DNA of 64,000 bases from Hyphomonas sp. (GTDB lineage Bacteria; Pseudomonadota; Alphaproteobacteria; Caulobacterales; Hyphomonadaceae): positions 145,116 to 209,115 of the forward strand of contig WGNP01000013.1 of assembly GCA_016124495.1 (NCBI GenBank), read 5' to 3'. Shown here in pieces: positions 39,910-50,399 of the stretch; the stretch's first letter is position 1; each line of letters begins with the position of its first letter. The notes below the pieces were generated by a model. That model saw nothing but the letters and a program-made list of their open reading frames with translations, ran no database searches and was not told where the DNA came from. The translations under genes and the position numbers were made by a program.

Positions 39910-40914
39910 ATGAAAGTAGCAGCCGTCAAGAAACCCGGTGGCCTCGGAAACCTCATCATCGAAAATCGCCCCGATCCCAAACCCAGGGCCGGCGAAGTGC
40001 TCGTGCGCGTTCGCGCCAGTTCGCTGAACTATCACGACTTCATCGTCGCTCTCGGCGGCATCCCGACACCCGACGGCCGCATTCCGATGTCGGATGGCGC
40101 GGGCGAAGTCGTGGCCGTGGGCGAAGGCGTCACCAAATGGAAAACCGGCGACAAGGTCATCTCGCTCTTCTTCCCGAACTGGCAATCCGGCCAGGTTGAA
40201 GCCGCTGGCTTCGCCAGCGTCCCCGGTGACGGTGCGGACGGTTTCGGCTGCGAGCTTTATGCCGGCCCCGAAACCGCTTTTACCCGGATGCCGAAGGGCT
40301 GGACTTTTGACGAGGCGGCCACGTTGCCCTGCGCGGCGCTCACCGCCTGGCGCGGCATGTATGTCGAGACGCGCACCAAGCCGGGCGACTGGGTGCTCGT
40401 GCAGGGCACGGGCGGCGTCTCGATCTTCGCGCTGCAGTTCGCCAAGGCGACCGGCGCCCGCGTCATCGCCACCTCCTCCTCGGAAGCCAAGATGGAGAAG
40501 CTGCGCGCCCTCGGCGCCGACCACGTGATCAACTACAAGGAAACGCCCGAATGGGGCAAAAAGGCCTTTGAACTGACCGGTGGCCGCGGCGTGGACGAAG
40601 TTGTCGAGATCGGCGGCCCGGGCACGATGGCCCAGTCGATCAATGCCTGCCGTCCCGGCGGCCATATCTCGCTGATCGGTGTGCTCACCGGTGTCTCAGG
40701 CGAAGTGCCGACAGCTGCGCTCTTTTCGCGTAACATCACCCTCTCGGGTATCACCGTCGGTTCACGACGCCATCAGGAAGACATGGTGGACGCCATCGAC
40801 GCGACCGGTTTCAAGCCGGTGATCGACAGCCGCTTCCCGCTAGACCAGATTGCTGCCGCCTTCGCCCACCAGGCCAGCCAGCAGCACTTCGGCAAGATCG
40901 TCCTGACGATCTAG
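39910..40914 (+). CDS. Zinc-free MDR oxidoreductase (quinone reductase-like)
   Basis: This 334-residue medium-chain dehydrogenase has a GroES-like N-terminus (GEVLVRVRASSLNYHD), the NAD(P) fold VLVQGTGGVSIFALQFAKATG and a C-terminal IAAAFAHQASQQHFGKIVL. The zinc-ligand Cys/His set of alcohol dehydrogenases is missing, so it fits the quinone oxidoreductase-like NAD(P)H class. It probably shares a transcript with the acyl-CoA ligase upstream (51-base gap). Confidence 0.9.
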   Translation: MKVAAVKKPGGLGNLIIENRPDPKPRAGEVLVRVRASSLNYHDFIVALGGIPTPDGRIPMSDGAGEVVAVGEGVTKWKTGDKVISLFFPNWQSGQVEAAGFASVPGDGADGFGCELYAGPETAFTRMPKGWTFDEAATLPCAALTAWRGMYVETRTKPGDWVLVQGTGGVSIFALQFAKATGARVIATSSSEAKMEKLRALGADHVINYKETPEWGKKAFELTGGRGVDEVVEIGGPGTMAQSINACRPGGHISLIGVLTGVSGEVPTAALFSRNITLSGITVGSRRHQEDMVDAIDATGFKPVIDSRFPLDQIAAAFAHQASQQHFGKIVLTI

Positions 40915-40943
40915 GCGTCCCGGCCCTTGGCGAAAGGGCAACG

Positions 40944-40977
40944 CGCGCCAGCCTATTCGGCTGGCGCGTTTGCTTTT
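40944..40977 (+). terminator. Terminator after the MDR oxidoreductase
   Basis: The stem CGCGCCAGCC (40944-40953) with GGCTGGCGCG (40959-40968), loop TATTC, is followed by TTTGCTTTT. The stem overlaps the stop codon of the convergent symporter gene. Confidence 0.72.
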
Positions 40978-42557
40978 GCGGCGGCCTTGTCCGACAACGC
41001 AATGATGCTCTCGCCATCAGGCGTGTCCGGATCTCCATTGGCACGGTGGATCGCAATAACGACGCCCGACAGCGCAAGGATGGCAATCAGGTTGGGTATC
41101 GCCATTGAGGCATTCGCCATATCGCCGAACATCCACACGAAGTTAACCTGCGCCAGCGCGCCGATGAAGATCACCACGCACCAGATGCAGCGGAACGGCA
41201 TGGTTGCCCATTCGCCGATCAGGTAGGTCACGGCCTGTTCGGCATAGTAGGACCAGCCGATAATCGTCGTGAACGCGAACAGCGTCAGGCAAAGCGTCAC
41301 GATCCAGCCCCCGACAGGTCCGGGAATAGCGTCCGTGAACGCGCGGTTGGTCAGCGTCGCCGGATTGGCATCATGCGCCATCCAGAGATGGGAGGTTGTC
41401 TCCGTCAGGCCGGCCGCGACCATGTCGGCGTTTGCCAGCAATTCGGGGGCCGTGCGGAAGCTGCCTTCTGCCGTGATGATCACCAGCGCCGTCATGGTGC
41501 AGATGATCAGCGTGTCGACAAACACGCCAATCATGGCGATTTCGCCCTGAGTGGCCGGGTTTTTCATTTGCGACGCCGCATGCGCGATCGGCGCCGAGCC
41601 TTGCCCCGCTTCGTTGGAGAACAGGCCGCGCGCCACGCCGAAACGTATGGCCGACAAGACGGCATAGCCTGCAAGCCCGCCGGCTGCCTGCTGCAGACCG
41701 AGCGCCGATGTGAAAATCATGGCAAATGCGTCCGGGATTTCCTGGAAGTTCAGGCCAAGCACCACAAGGCTCATCACCACATATATCAGTGCCATCGCGG
41801 GCACGAGTTTCTCGGCGACATTGCCGATCGACTTGATCCCGCCGACGATGATGATGAACACCAGAACGGACATCACCAGTCCGATCACGATCTTGGCAAC
41901 GGCCAACTCGATGCCGCCGATGGTTACGGATGCCGATACCAGGCTTTGATCGCCGAACGCGGTCCCGAAGGTTTCCACCAGGTTCTGGGTGATCCCGTTT
42001 GCCTGCACCATGCCGCCCGTAGCGGTGGCTGAGAAGATCGTGCCTATGCAGAAGAGGATGGCCAGCCACTTCCAGTGCTTACCGAGACCGTTGGTGATGT
42101 AATACATCGGGCCGCCGTTCAGCCGCCCGAACTCGTCGCGCTCGCGGTACTTGATGGCCAGCGAGCTTTCGGCGAAGGCCAGTGCCATCCCGAAGATGGC
42201 CGTGATCCACATCCAGAATACGGCGCCCGGTCCCCCGAGCGTAATGGCGGTGGCTACGCCGACGATGTTGCCTGTGCCAACCTGGCCGGAAAGCGCCGTC
42301 GTAAGGGCCTGGAATGGGGTGATGGCGCTTGGGTCGCCATTGCCTTTCCGGCCTGCCCAGACTTCGCCGATTGCGGGCACAAGACGTCGTATCGGGCGAA
42401 ATCCGATCCGGAACATGAAATAGATGCCGGTGCCCAGCAGCAGGACAATGATCGGGCCCAGAGGCAGGAGGCTCTGGCCATTCCACTCGCCAGCCCAGAT
42501 GAAACCGCTGGCATTGGTCACGCCGGCCTCAAAATCAGCAAAGAACTTGTCGAACAT
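40953..42557 (-). CDS. Sodium:alanine/glycine symporter (AGCS family)
   Basis: This integral membrane protein of 534 residues has about ten to eleven helices and imports alanine or glycine with sodium. Family signatures include GQVGTGNIVGVATAITLGGPGAVFWMW, NGGPMYYI and RGLFSNEAGQGSAPIAHA. ATG 42557 is preferred because GGGGAGG lies eight bases upstream; GTG 42599 would add 14 residues. Confidence 0.93.
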   Translation of the reverse strand: MFDKFFADFEAGVTNASGFIWAGEWNGQSLLPLGPIIVLLLGTGIYFMFRIGFRPIRRLVPAIGEVWAGRKGNGDPSAITPFQALTTALSGQVGTGNIVGVATAITLGGPGAVFWMWITAIFGMALAFAESSLAIKYRERDEFGRLNGGPMYYITNGLGKHWKWLAILFCIGTIFSATATGGMVQANGITQNLVETFGTAFGDQSLVSASVTIGGIELAVAKIVIGLVMSVLVFIIIVGGIKSIGNVAEKLVPAMALIYVVMSLVVLGLNFQEIPDAFAMIFTSALGLQQAAGGLAGYAVLSAIRFGVARGLFSNEAGQGSAPIAHAASQMKNPATQGEIAMIGVFVDTLIICTMTALVIITAEGSFRTAPELLANADMVAAGLTETTSHLWMAHDANPATLTNRAFTDAIPGPVGGWIVTLCLTLFAFTTIIGWSYYAEQAVTYLIGEWATMPFRCIWCVVIFIGALAQVNFVWMFGDMANASMAIPNLIAILALSGVVIAIHRANGDPDTPDGESIIALSDKAAAKANAPAE

Positions 42558-42701
42558 ATTGAAGGCCTCCCCGGCGCCGAAAGTATCGATTTGAGCCACC
42601 CTAGCCCGGTTTCCCCACCTGTGAAGGCTTTCTCTGCCGAGTGCCGGTCAGATGGAGGAAGGTTCTTTCAGCTTGCCCCCTTTTAAGGCATAAGCCGCCC
42701 G

Positions 42702-44074
<1,373 letters not shown>

Positions 44075-44078
<4 letters not shown>

Positions 44079-45061
44079 GCGCGAAACGTCCCCCCGCCAG
44101 CGCACAGCATTCCGAAACCGTAAGCCGGGTATACACGGTCCAGCAGGCTGAACGCTTGCGCGACCTCTGCGGTCCGCACCACCGCAACCTTGCGCTGCTT
44201 GAGGCCCGTCTGAAGCCCTTCGGCTTGCGAGCTGAAAGCATGGGCGGCGGTATCCGCCTGGACGGTGCGGAAGAGGGGGTCGCTCTGGCCGAAGCCGCGC
44301 TTGCCGAGTTTGAGCGCCGGCTGCGTAATGGCGCCGGGTCGACGGAGATGGAACTCGAAGGCGCGCTGCAGGCCGCCCAATCGCCTTCGCAATCCTTCAC
44401 CGGCCTGAAGGGTCTGCGCAAGCCGGTGACCGCGATGACCCGCGGCCAGGCAAAGTATATCGAACTGCTCGCCCAGCCTGAAAATGCGCTGATCTTCGGC
44501 GTCGGCCCGGCGGGCACTGGCAAGACGTTCCTCGCGGTTGCGACCGGCGTTGCCGAATTGCAGGCGGGCCTTCGCCAGCGCCTGATCGTCACTCGCCCCG
44601 CCGTCGAAGCTGGCGAGAAGCTTGGCTTCCTTCCGGGCACGCTCGAAGAGAAGGTTGACCCTTACATGCTGCCCATCTGGGACGCGCTGCGCGAACTGAT
44701 GGGGCAGGAGCAGATGGAACGCCGCATGCTGCGCGGCGAGATCGAAGTCGCCCCGATCGCCTTCATGCGCGGACGCACCCTGAAGAACGCCTTCGTTATC
44801 GTAGATGAGGCGCAGAACACGACCGTTGCGCAGATGAAGATGGTGCTGACCCGCCTCGGCCGCGACAGCCGCATGGTCGTCACCGGTGACCCCGACCAGG
44901 TCGACCTGCCCGGCAGCCAGTCCTCCGGACTGAAGCATGCCCTGCGCATCCTCGAGAATGTGGAGGGCATCGCCGCCCACCGCCTGACCGCCGCCGACGT
45001 CGTGCGCCACGGACTCGTCAGCCGCATCATCGACGCCTATGCGGCGGCGGGCGAAAGCTGA
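44075..45061 (+). CDS. PhoH family ATPase
   Basis: This 328-residue PhoH-like protein has an ATP-binding loop [39 protein letters not shown] (Walker B-like) and TGDPDQVDL. PhoH proteins are predicted RNA-associated ATPases, often paired with YbeY in rRNA processing. The GTG start at 44075 overlaps the miaB stop, consistent with coupling; YbeY follows eight bases later. Confidence 0.93.
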
Positions 45062-45069
45062 GCCCCGTC

Positions 45070-45534
45070 ATGATCGAAGTTGCCTTGATTGTCGAAGGGG
45101 AGGCCTGGTCTGACCTCGGAGATCTTGATGCCCTGAGCCGGCGTGCCTTTGCGGCTGCCGCGAAGCTGGCGCCTGTCGAGGGCCTCGTCTCGCTTCTGCT
45201 GACCGATGACGGCGAACTGCACCAGCTGAACCGGGATTTCCGCGGCAGGGACAAGCCGACCGACGTGCTCTCCTTTCCGGCCCTGCCGATGGACCGGCCA
45301 CTGCTGGGCGACATCGCGGTCGCCCACGGCGTCGCCGCGCGCGACGCCGCCGCGCAAGGCAAGGCTATGCCTGATCACCTGACTCACCTTCTGATCCATG
45401 GCTATCTGCACCTCCTCGGACACGACCATGAAACGCCGGAAGAGGCGGCGCAGATGGAGTTTCTCGAGATCAGCGCGCTTGCCTCCCTCGGTATAGCCAA
45501 TCCATACCTGCTCTGCGACACAGGCTCCTCATGA
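45070..45534 (+). CDS. ybeY: Endoribonuclease YbeY
   Basis: This single-strand endoribonuclease is needed for 16S rRNA 3' maturation and ribosome quality control. The 154-residue protein has the zinc motif [11 protein letters not shown] and the preceding [14 protein letters not shown] segment. ATGA overlap with the downstream corC-like gene indicates coupling. Confidence 0.95.
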   Translation: MIEVALIVEGEAWSDLGDLDALSRRAFAAAAKLAPVEGLVSLLLTDDGELHQLNRDFRGRDKPTDVLSFPALPMDRPLLGDIAVAHGVAARDAAAQGKAMPDHLTHLLIHGYLHLLGHDHETPEEAAQMEFLEISALASLGIANPYLLCDTGSS

Positions 45535-46385
45535 GTGATTCTGACCCTTCCGATCCGTCCGGGCGATTACGCGGTCTCTTCGGCTTCCGGCGCAAGCCGG
45601 CGCCCCGGCCGGAGACCGGGGCGCCCGAAACCATTCCCGGCAGCGCGCCGCAGGTCATGCGTCTTCGCGTCGCCGAATTCGAGCAGCTGCGCGTATATGA
45701 TGTCATGGTGCCCCGCGCCGAGATCCAGGCGGTCGAAGCCGGCACCGATTTCCCCGACCTGTTGCGCTTCTTCGCCGAAGTGACCCATTCGCGCCTGCCT
45801 GTGTTCCGCGATACGCTCGATGATCCGATCGGCTTCGTGCACATCAAGGATGTGGTCAGCGAGTTGGCGAAGGACGAGACGCTGCCGAAGCGCCCGCTGG
45901 AGCGCCTGCACCGGGAAGTGCTGTATGTTCCGCCCTCGATGAAACTTACCGATCTGCTGGTGAAGATGCAGGCGACCCGCATCCATCTTGCACTGGTCGT
46001 CGACGAGTATGGCGGCACCGACGGCCTCCTCACCCTTGAAGACCTCGTCGAAGTGATCGTCGGCGATATCGAAGACGAACACGATGATGACGAGCCGATG
46101 TTCATCCGCCGTAGCGCCCGTATATGGGAAGCGGATGGGCGTATGGAAATTGACGAGTTCGCCGAAGAATCCGGCGTCGATCTTGGCCTTGCCGACAGCG
46201 ACGCCGAGATCGATACGCTCGGCGGCGTCGCGGTTGCACTCGCCGGCAAAGTCCCGCTGCGCGGCGAAATCCTGCGCCATCCGAGCGGGGCAGAAATTGA
46301 AATAATGGAAGCCGATTCCCGGCGCATCCGGCGTCTGAAGCTTCGCCTTCCGGAACTGCCCGCATCCCCGCCTCCCGAGGAGTAG
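45531..46385 (+). CDS. CorC-like CBS-domain protein
   Basis: This soluble 284-residue protein has no DUF21 helices: a tandem CBS pair ([49 protein letters not shown]) and a C-terminal CorC/HlyC domain. It is the third CNNM/CorC-type gene here and the one in the conserved ybeY-lnt position, where it is usually called corC or ybeX. Family knowledge links it to magnesium/cobalt efflux and, more recently, to ribosome-related functions with YbeY. Confidence 0.92.
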   Translation: MSDSDPSDPSGRLRGLFGFRRKPAPRPETGAPETIPGSAPQVMRLRVAEFEQLRVYDVMVPRAEIQAVEAGTDFPDLLRFFAEVTHSRLPVFRDTLDDPIGFVHIKDVVSELAKDETLPKRPLERLHREVLYVPPSMKLTDLLVKMQATRIHLALVVDEYGGTDGLLTLEDLVEVIVGDIEDEHDDDEPMFIRRSARIWEADGRMEIDEFAEESGVDLGLADSDAEIDTLGGVAVALAGKVPLRGEILRHPSGAEIEIMEADSRRIRRLKLRLPELPASPPPEE

Positions 46386-46392
46386 AGTTCGC

Positions 46393-48036
46393 ATGTCGGA
46401 ACCTGTCCGCAGCCACGGCTTCACGGCTTTGGGGCCCCTTCACGAATCGCTTGCCCGCCTTTCCGGATGGAAGGCTGCGCTTGCAGCGGCCGTTTTCGGC
46501 GCGCTTGCGGCCTTTGCCTTTGCGCCCTTCCATTTCAGCGCGGTCCTCGTGATTTCCTTCACCGCGCTCGTATGGATGATCGACGGGGCCCGAGGTCACC
46601 GCCGCTGGGGCCGGCAGGTCGCGCTGCGCGGTTGGGCCTTTGGGTCCGGCTTCTTCCTTGTCAGCATGCACTGGACGGCGATGCCGTTCCTCGTGAACCC
46701 CGACCAACACCTCGCTTTCATCTGGCTGCCGCTGATCGTGTTGCCCGCCGGCATGGGGCTGATCGGCGCGGTCTTCACGGCGATGGCGGGCGCCTTATGG
46801 TCCGCTTCGCCCTCGCGCATCTTCGTCTTTGCAGCGTTCTTCGCGCTGGCCGAATGGGTGCGCGGCCACCTCTTCGGCGGCTTTCCCTGGAACCTGCCGG
46901 GCACGACCTGGATTCCAGGCGGCGCCCTCTCGCAGGCCGCCTCGCTCGGCGGCGTCTACTGGCTGACCCTGCTCACCGTGTTCGTGATGGCGGCCCCGGC
47001 GGCGCTCGTCGATACGCGCGATGCCCGCGGGCTGGGCCTGCGCATGGCGCCCTCCTTTGCGGCGGTTGTTGCGCTCGCCCTCGGATGGGCATGGGGCGCC
47101 GAGCGCACGGCGGCGCCGTCTCCGATGACTGACCAGCAGGTCGTGATCATGGACGCCGGCGTGCCGCAGGCCGATTGGGACCGGATGGAATCCGGCGCCG
47201 TGCTCGTCGAATATTTACGCATGCTCACCTATCCGGACAGCCGGCCGGGCGATATCGTGGTCTGGCCGGAAGGCGCCGTGCCCGGATACCTGCTGCAGGA
47301 ATCGGGCTCGCTTGATGCCATCTCCTCCTACATCGGCGATCGCAATCTGATCGTCGGTGCTACGCGCTATGAATGGTTCTCCGAAGACACGCCGGTCTAT
47401 TACAACAGCCTCGCCGTTCTCGACGCTTCGGCCAACAAGACCGGCCCGGTCGCGCTCTATGACAAACACCGCCTTGTCCCGTTCGGCGAGCTGGCCGCGG
47501 TCGATTTCATCCCGTTTGGCCGGGAGTTTGCCGCGCTGCTGCCGCCGAGCACGCAACGCCTGGCCGCATCCGGTTTCCGCCCCGGGGCAGGGGCCACCGC
47601 CGTCGACACCGCGCAGATCCCGCCCTTCGTCGCCCTCATCTGCTATGAGGGCCTGTTTCCGGAAATCACCCGCAAGGCGAACGAGACGGACCGGGCGCAA
47701 TGGATCGTGCTTGTTTCGAACGATGCCTGGTTCGGCGCCGGCATGGGCCCGGCCCAGCACTATGCGCAGAACCGATATCGCGCGATCGAGACCGGCCTGC
47801 CGATGGTGCGCGCTGCCAACCGGGGCGCCTCAGGCATCGTGGACGGCTATGGCCGCGAGACCTTGCGCACACTTCCGGCTGAAACTGCACCGGAAGGTTG
47901 GGCGACCACGTATGGCCGCGACCGCATTCCGGAACCCGCGCCCGTTACTGTCTTCCAGAGCCGTCTCGGCGCCGGCCTGTTCTGGTTCAGCCTCTGCCTT
48001 TTCGCACTACTGGCCTTCCTGTGCTGGAGGCGTTAA
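46393..48036 (+). CDS. lnt: Apolipoprotein N-acyltransferase Lnt
   Basis: Lnt is the inner-membrane enzyme that adds the third acyl chain to lipoproteins. The 547-residue protein has about six N-terminal membrane helices and a periplasmic nitrilase-like domain. Its catalytic Glu lies in VVWPEGAVP, Lys in YDKHRLVPFGE and Cys in ALICYEGLFPE, a complete triad. A C-terminal membrane helix ends the protein. It follows corC by seven bases. Confidence 0.94.
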   Translation: MSEPVRSHGFTALGPLHESLARLSGWKAALAAAVFGALAAFAFAPFHFSAVLVISFTALVWMIDGARGHRRWGRQVALRGWAFGSGFFLVSMHWTAMPFLVNPDQHLAFIWLPLIVLPAGMGLIGAVFTAMAGALWSASPSRIFVFAAFFALAEWVRGHLFGGFPWNLPGTTWIPGGALSQAASLGGVYWLTLLTVFVMAAPAALVDTRDARGLGLRMAPSFAAVVALALGWAWGAERTAAPSPMTDQQVVIMDAGVPQADWDRMESGAVLVEYLRMLTYPDSRPGDIVVWPEGAVPGYLLQESGSLDAISSYIGDRNLIVGATRYEWFSEDTPVYYNSLAVLDASANKTGPVALYDKHRLVPFGELAAVDFIPFGREFAALLPPSTQRLAASGFRPGAGATAVDTAQIPPFVALICYEGLFPEITRKANETDRAQWIVLVSNDAWFGAGMGPAQHYAQNRYRAIETGLPMVRAANRGASGIVDGYGRETLRTLPAETAPEGWATTYGRDRIPEPAPVTVFQSRLGAGLFWFSLCLFALLAFLCWRR

Positions 48037-48078
48037 GTCGCTGATTCGCGAGGCGCTGGGGCCGGAACGGGATGGCAG

Positions 48079-48501
48079 ATGACGGACAGCAAACTTCCGA
48101 GCGGTATCGACCGCGTTGTTGGCCAGCGGATCCGTTGGCGCCGCCGCGAACTCAAACTGACCCAGGAACGCCTTGGTGAATTGCTTGAGCTGACGTTCCA
48201 GCAGGTCCAGAAATACGAGAAGGGCGTCAACCGCGTCTCGGCCGGCCGGCTTTATGAAATCGCCGGCGTACTCGGCGTGCCGATCAGTTATTTCTTTGAC
48301 GGCGCAGAAGAATTCCTCGGCGCCGAACAGGCCGAATTCGCCGAAGACGAAGGTGAACCGCACGCGCCGGTTATGACACCCGAAATGCTCGAGCTTATCT
48401 CGGCTTTCCAGAAGATCGAGGACGTCTCGCTACGCAAGTCGCTGCTGAACACCGTGCGCGCCGCTGCCTCGGCCTTCGACAACCTCCCCGGCCATAATTG
48501 A
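48079..48501 (+). CDS. XRE-family helix-turn-helix regulator
   Basis: This 140-residue protein has an HTH_3 domain at about 12-65 (RIRWRRRELKLTQERLGELLELTFQQVQKYEKG) and a C-terminal region rich in acidic residues (AEEFLGAEQAEFAEDE). Such regulators are common in the lnt-trmB neighbourhood of alphaproteobacteria. The target is not known. It lies 42 bases after lnt and 12 before trmB. Confidence 0.9.
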   Translation: MTDSKLPSGIDRVVGQRIRWRRRELKLTQERLGELLELTFQQVQKYEKGVNRVSAGRLYEIAGVLGVPISYFFDGAEEFLGAEQAEFAEDEGEPHAPVMTPEMLELISAFQKIEDVSLRKSLLNTVRAAASAFDNLPGHN

Positions 48502-48513
48502 TCCGGTTTCGTC

Positions 48514-49215
48514 ATGAGCGCGCCTGAACAAGATGGCTTGAGGGATCGCCCGATCCGCACGTTCGGCCGCACCGGCGGGCGCCCGCTGTCGCCGCGCCAG
48601 CAGCAACTGATCGAAACCCGGCTCGGCCACTGGCGCCTGCCGCAGCCGGCTGCGCGGGACTTTCAGCCCCTTAGCCTCTTTCCGTCCGCGCGCGGGGTCT
48701 GGCTGGAAATCGGGTTTGGTGGCGGAGAGCATCTTGTTGCCCAAGCGGCGGCCAACCCGGACACCGGTTTCATAGGGTGCGAGCCGTTTGTCGAAGGCGT
48801 CGCCAAGGCTATTGGGGGGATTGAGGACAATGGCCTCGCCAATGTCCGTCTGTGGCCGGATGATGCTCGGCTGCTTCTGGAGGCGTTTGCGCCGGCCTGC
48901 ATCGCGCGCGTCTTCATTCTCTTCCCGGATCCCTGGCCGAAACGGCGCCAGCAGAAACGCCGCCTCGTGCAGCCGGATTTTGTCGCCGCGCTGGCCCGCA
49001 TCCTCGCCCCGGGCGGGCGCCTGCGCTTTGCCACCGATGTCGCCAGCTATGCCGATGAAGCCTTGCTCGCCTTTGAGGGGAATGACGCCTTCCAGTGGAC
49101 CGCCACGCGCGCCGATGACTGGCGCTGTCCGCCCGCGGATCATGTCACTACCCGCTACGAGTCCAAGAAACTCGGCGATTGTGCCCCGGTCTGGTATGAT
49201 TTCCTGCGCATCTGA
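48514..49215 (+). CDS. trmB: tRNA (guanine-N7-)-methyltransferase TrmB
   Basis: TrmB methylates G46 in the variable loop of tRNA using SAM. The 233-residue protein contains LEIGFGGGEHLVAQA (SAM loop) and FILFPDPWPKRRQQKRRLVQPDF, the TrmB signature with catalytic Asp. ATG 48514 is used; the first residues to about 20 are variable. Confidence 0.94.
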   Translation: MSAPEQDGLRDRPIRTFGRTGGRPLSPRQQQLIETRLGHWRLPQPAARDFQPLSLFPSARGVWLEIGFGGGEHLVAQAAANPDTGFIGCEPFVEGVAKAIGGIEDNGLANVRLWPDDARLLLEAFAPACIARVFILFPDPWPKRRQQKRRLVQPDFVAALARILAPGGRLRFATDVASYADEALLAFEGNDAFQWTATRADDWRCPPADHVTTRYESKKLGDCAPVWYDFLRI

Positions 49216-49229
49216 GCCTGTGGAGAATA

Positions 49230-49260
49230 TTGACATTTCGTCTGGTTTGTGACCTGTTAC
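49230..49260 (+). promoter_or_regulatory. Candidate promoter of the cold-shock gene
   Basis: TTGACA at 49230-49235 is a perfect sigma70-type -35 hexamer. About 19 bases later TGTTAC at 49255-49260 is a weak -10. A start near 49262-49268 would place the structured leader at the 5' end of the mRNA. The -10 is poor, so confidence is modest. Confidence 0.4.
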
Positions 49261-49261
49261 G

Positions 49262-49374
49262 GCCCATCGAAACCGGTCGGTCTGAATATCAAGACCCCGT
49301 CAGACCGACGGCAATGACTTTCCCTCCTCCGCTTTCGATGGGCACCGGCATGGCGCATCCCGCGCTTGTCGCGG
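49262..49374 (+). promoter_or_regulatory. Structured 5' leader of the cold-shock gene
   Basis: The leader holds nested perfect inverted repeats. GCCCATCGAAA (49262-49272) pairs with TTTCGATGGGC (49333-49343), enclosing GTCGGTCTG (49276-49284) paired with CAGACCGAC (49301-49309). A third hairpin CCGCG/CGCGG lies at 49360-49374, before the AAAGGAAGG ribosome site. Cold-shock mRNAs in other bacteria use temperature-sensitive leader folds, so a thermosensor-like leader is plausible. Temperature behaviour is inferred only. Confidence 0.6.
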
Positions 49375-49399
49375 CCCGGAACGGTAAAGGAAGGCCAGT

Positions 49400-49609
49400 A
49401 TGGCAACCGGAAAAGTAAAGTGGTTCAATGACCAAAAAGGCTTCGGCTTCATTAAGCCGGATGAGGGCGGTGCGGACGTTTTCGTTCACATTTCCGCCGT
49501 TGAGCGTTCGGGCCTGCGCACGCTCGCCGAAAACCAGTCCATCCAGTATGAGCTGCACAAGGACGAACGCCGCGGCAAGACCTCGGCTGTGGACCTGAAG
49601 GTCCTCTAA
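49400..49609 (+). CDS. Cold-shock domain protein (CspA family)
   Basis: This is a 69-residue cold-shock domain protein. The RNP1 motif is KGFGFIKPDEG and RNP2 is DVFVHISAVE, both complete, for binding single-stranded RNA or DNA. ATG 49400 follows AAAGGAAGG. It is preceded by a long structured leader and followed by two terminator-like hairpins, so it is a single-gene unit between trmB and rimP. Confidence 0.95.
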   Translation: MATGKVKWFNDQKGFGFIKPDEGGADVFVHISAVERSGLRTLAENQSIQYELHKDERRGKTSAVDLKVL

Positions 49610-49636
49610 GTCATCCCCCCCCCGAGGGTGGGGAAG

Positions 49637-49671
49637 CGGCGGCCCGGGAAACCTGGCCGCCGTTTCTGTTT
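49637..49671 (+). terminator. Intrinsic terminator of the cold-shock gene
   Basis: The stem CGGCGGCC (49637-49644) with GGCCGCCG (49655-49662) and a 10-base loop is followed by TTTCTGTTT. Confidence 0.7.
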
Positions 49672-49740
49672 GCCTCAGCAAGCCCCCTCGACAGACTGCC
49701 CAATCGCGACTATCTAGCTGCCAAGTCGAAATATATCGGC

Positions 49741-49769
49741 GGCGGGTCCGGAAACGGGTCCGCCGTTTT
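49741..49769 (+). terminator. Second terminator-like hairpin before rimP
   Basis: GCGGGTCCG (49741-49749) pairs with CGGGTCCGC (49754-49762), using two G-U pairs, around a GAAA tetraloop, then CGTTTTTC. It ends 28 bases before the rimP start. It may back up the cold-shock terminator or attenuate a rimP leader. Confidence 0.6.
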
Positions 49770-49796
49770 TCTTTATCCGGATTTGCCCCGCCTCTC

Positions 49797-50399
49797 ATGA
49801 TAGCCCTGACCGAACAGGAACGCCGCCTGCTGGACATCATCCGCCCTGTTGCGGACCGTCTCGGCATGGAAGTCGTGCGCCTGCGCGTTTCGGGCGGCCG
49901 CCGGCCCCACCTCCAGGTGATGGCTGAAAAGGCCGGGGGCGCGCCGACCGATGTCGAGGACTGCGCCCGCCTCAGCCGCGCCATGGGCCCGGTCCTGGAA
50001 GAGGCCGACCCGATCTCGGAGGCCTACATCCTTGAGGTATCCACCCCCGGTATCGACCGGCCGCTGACCCGCCCCGGCGATTTCGGCCGCTGGATCGGCC
50101 ACGCCGCCCGGATCGAACTCGCCCGTCCGATCGATGGACGCCGCCGGTTCACCGGTACGATCGTGTCGGAAGGGGAGGACGGCGTGCATCTCGAGATCGA
50201 CGACGAGACCGAACTGGTCGCCGGCGTCCACGAGATGAGCCGCGCCACCCTCGTGCTGACCGATGAACTGATCGAGGCTGCCCGCGCCGCCGGCAATCTG
50301 CCGCCGCAGCCGGACGAAGACGAAGACCTGCTCGCCGATTTTGAGATCGACGAGTCCGATGACGACACAGATGAAGAAGAGACAGGAGATCTCCAATGA
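49797..50399 (+). CDS. rimP: Ribosome maturation factor RimP
   Basis: RimP assists 30S subunit assembly. The 200-residue protein has LEVSTPGIDRPLTRPGDF, a RimP hallmark, and an N-terminal alpha/beta domain (GMEVVRLRVSGGRRPHLQVMAEK). It has a longer acidic C-terminal tail (DEDEDLLADFEIDESDDDTDEEE) than E. coli RimP. It overlaps nusA as ATGA; rimP-nusA-ylxR-infB is the standard operon. Confidence 0.94.
   Translation: MIALTEQERRLLDIIRPVADRLGMEVVRLRVSGGRRPHLQVMAEKAGGAPTDVEDCARLSRAMGPVLEEADPISEAYILEVSTPGIDRPLTRPGDFGRWIGHAARIELARPIDGRRRFTGTIVSEGEDGVHLEIDDETELVAGVHEMSRATLVLTDELIEAARAAGNLPPQPDEDEDLLADFEIDESDDDTDEEETGDLQ

Noticed and set aside
38881..40665. A 594-codon open frame antisense to the ligase and MDR genes
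   Set aside because: It spans two well-supported genes and shows composition typical of reverse-complement shadows.
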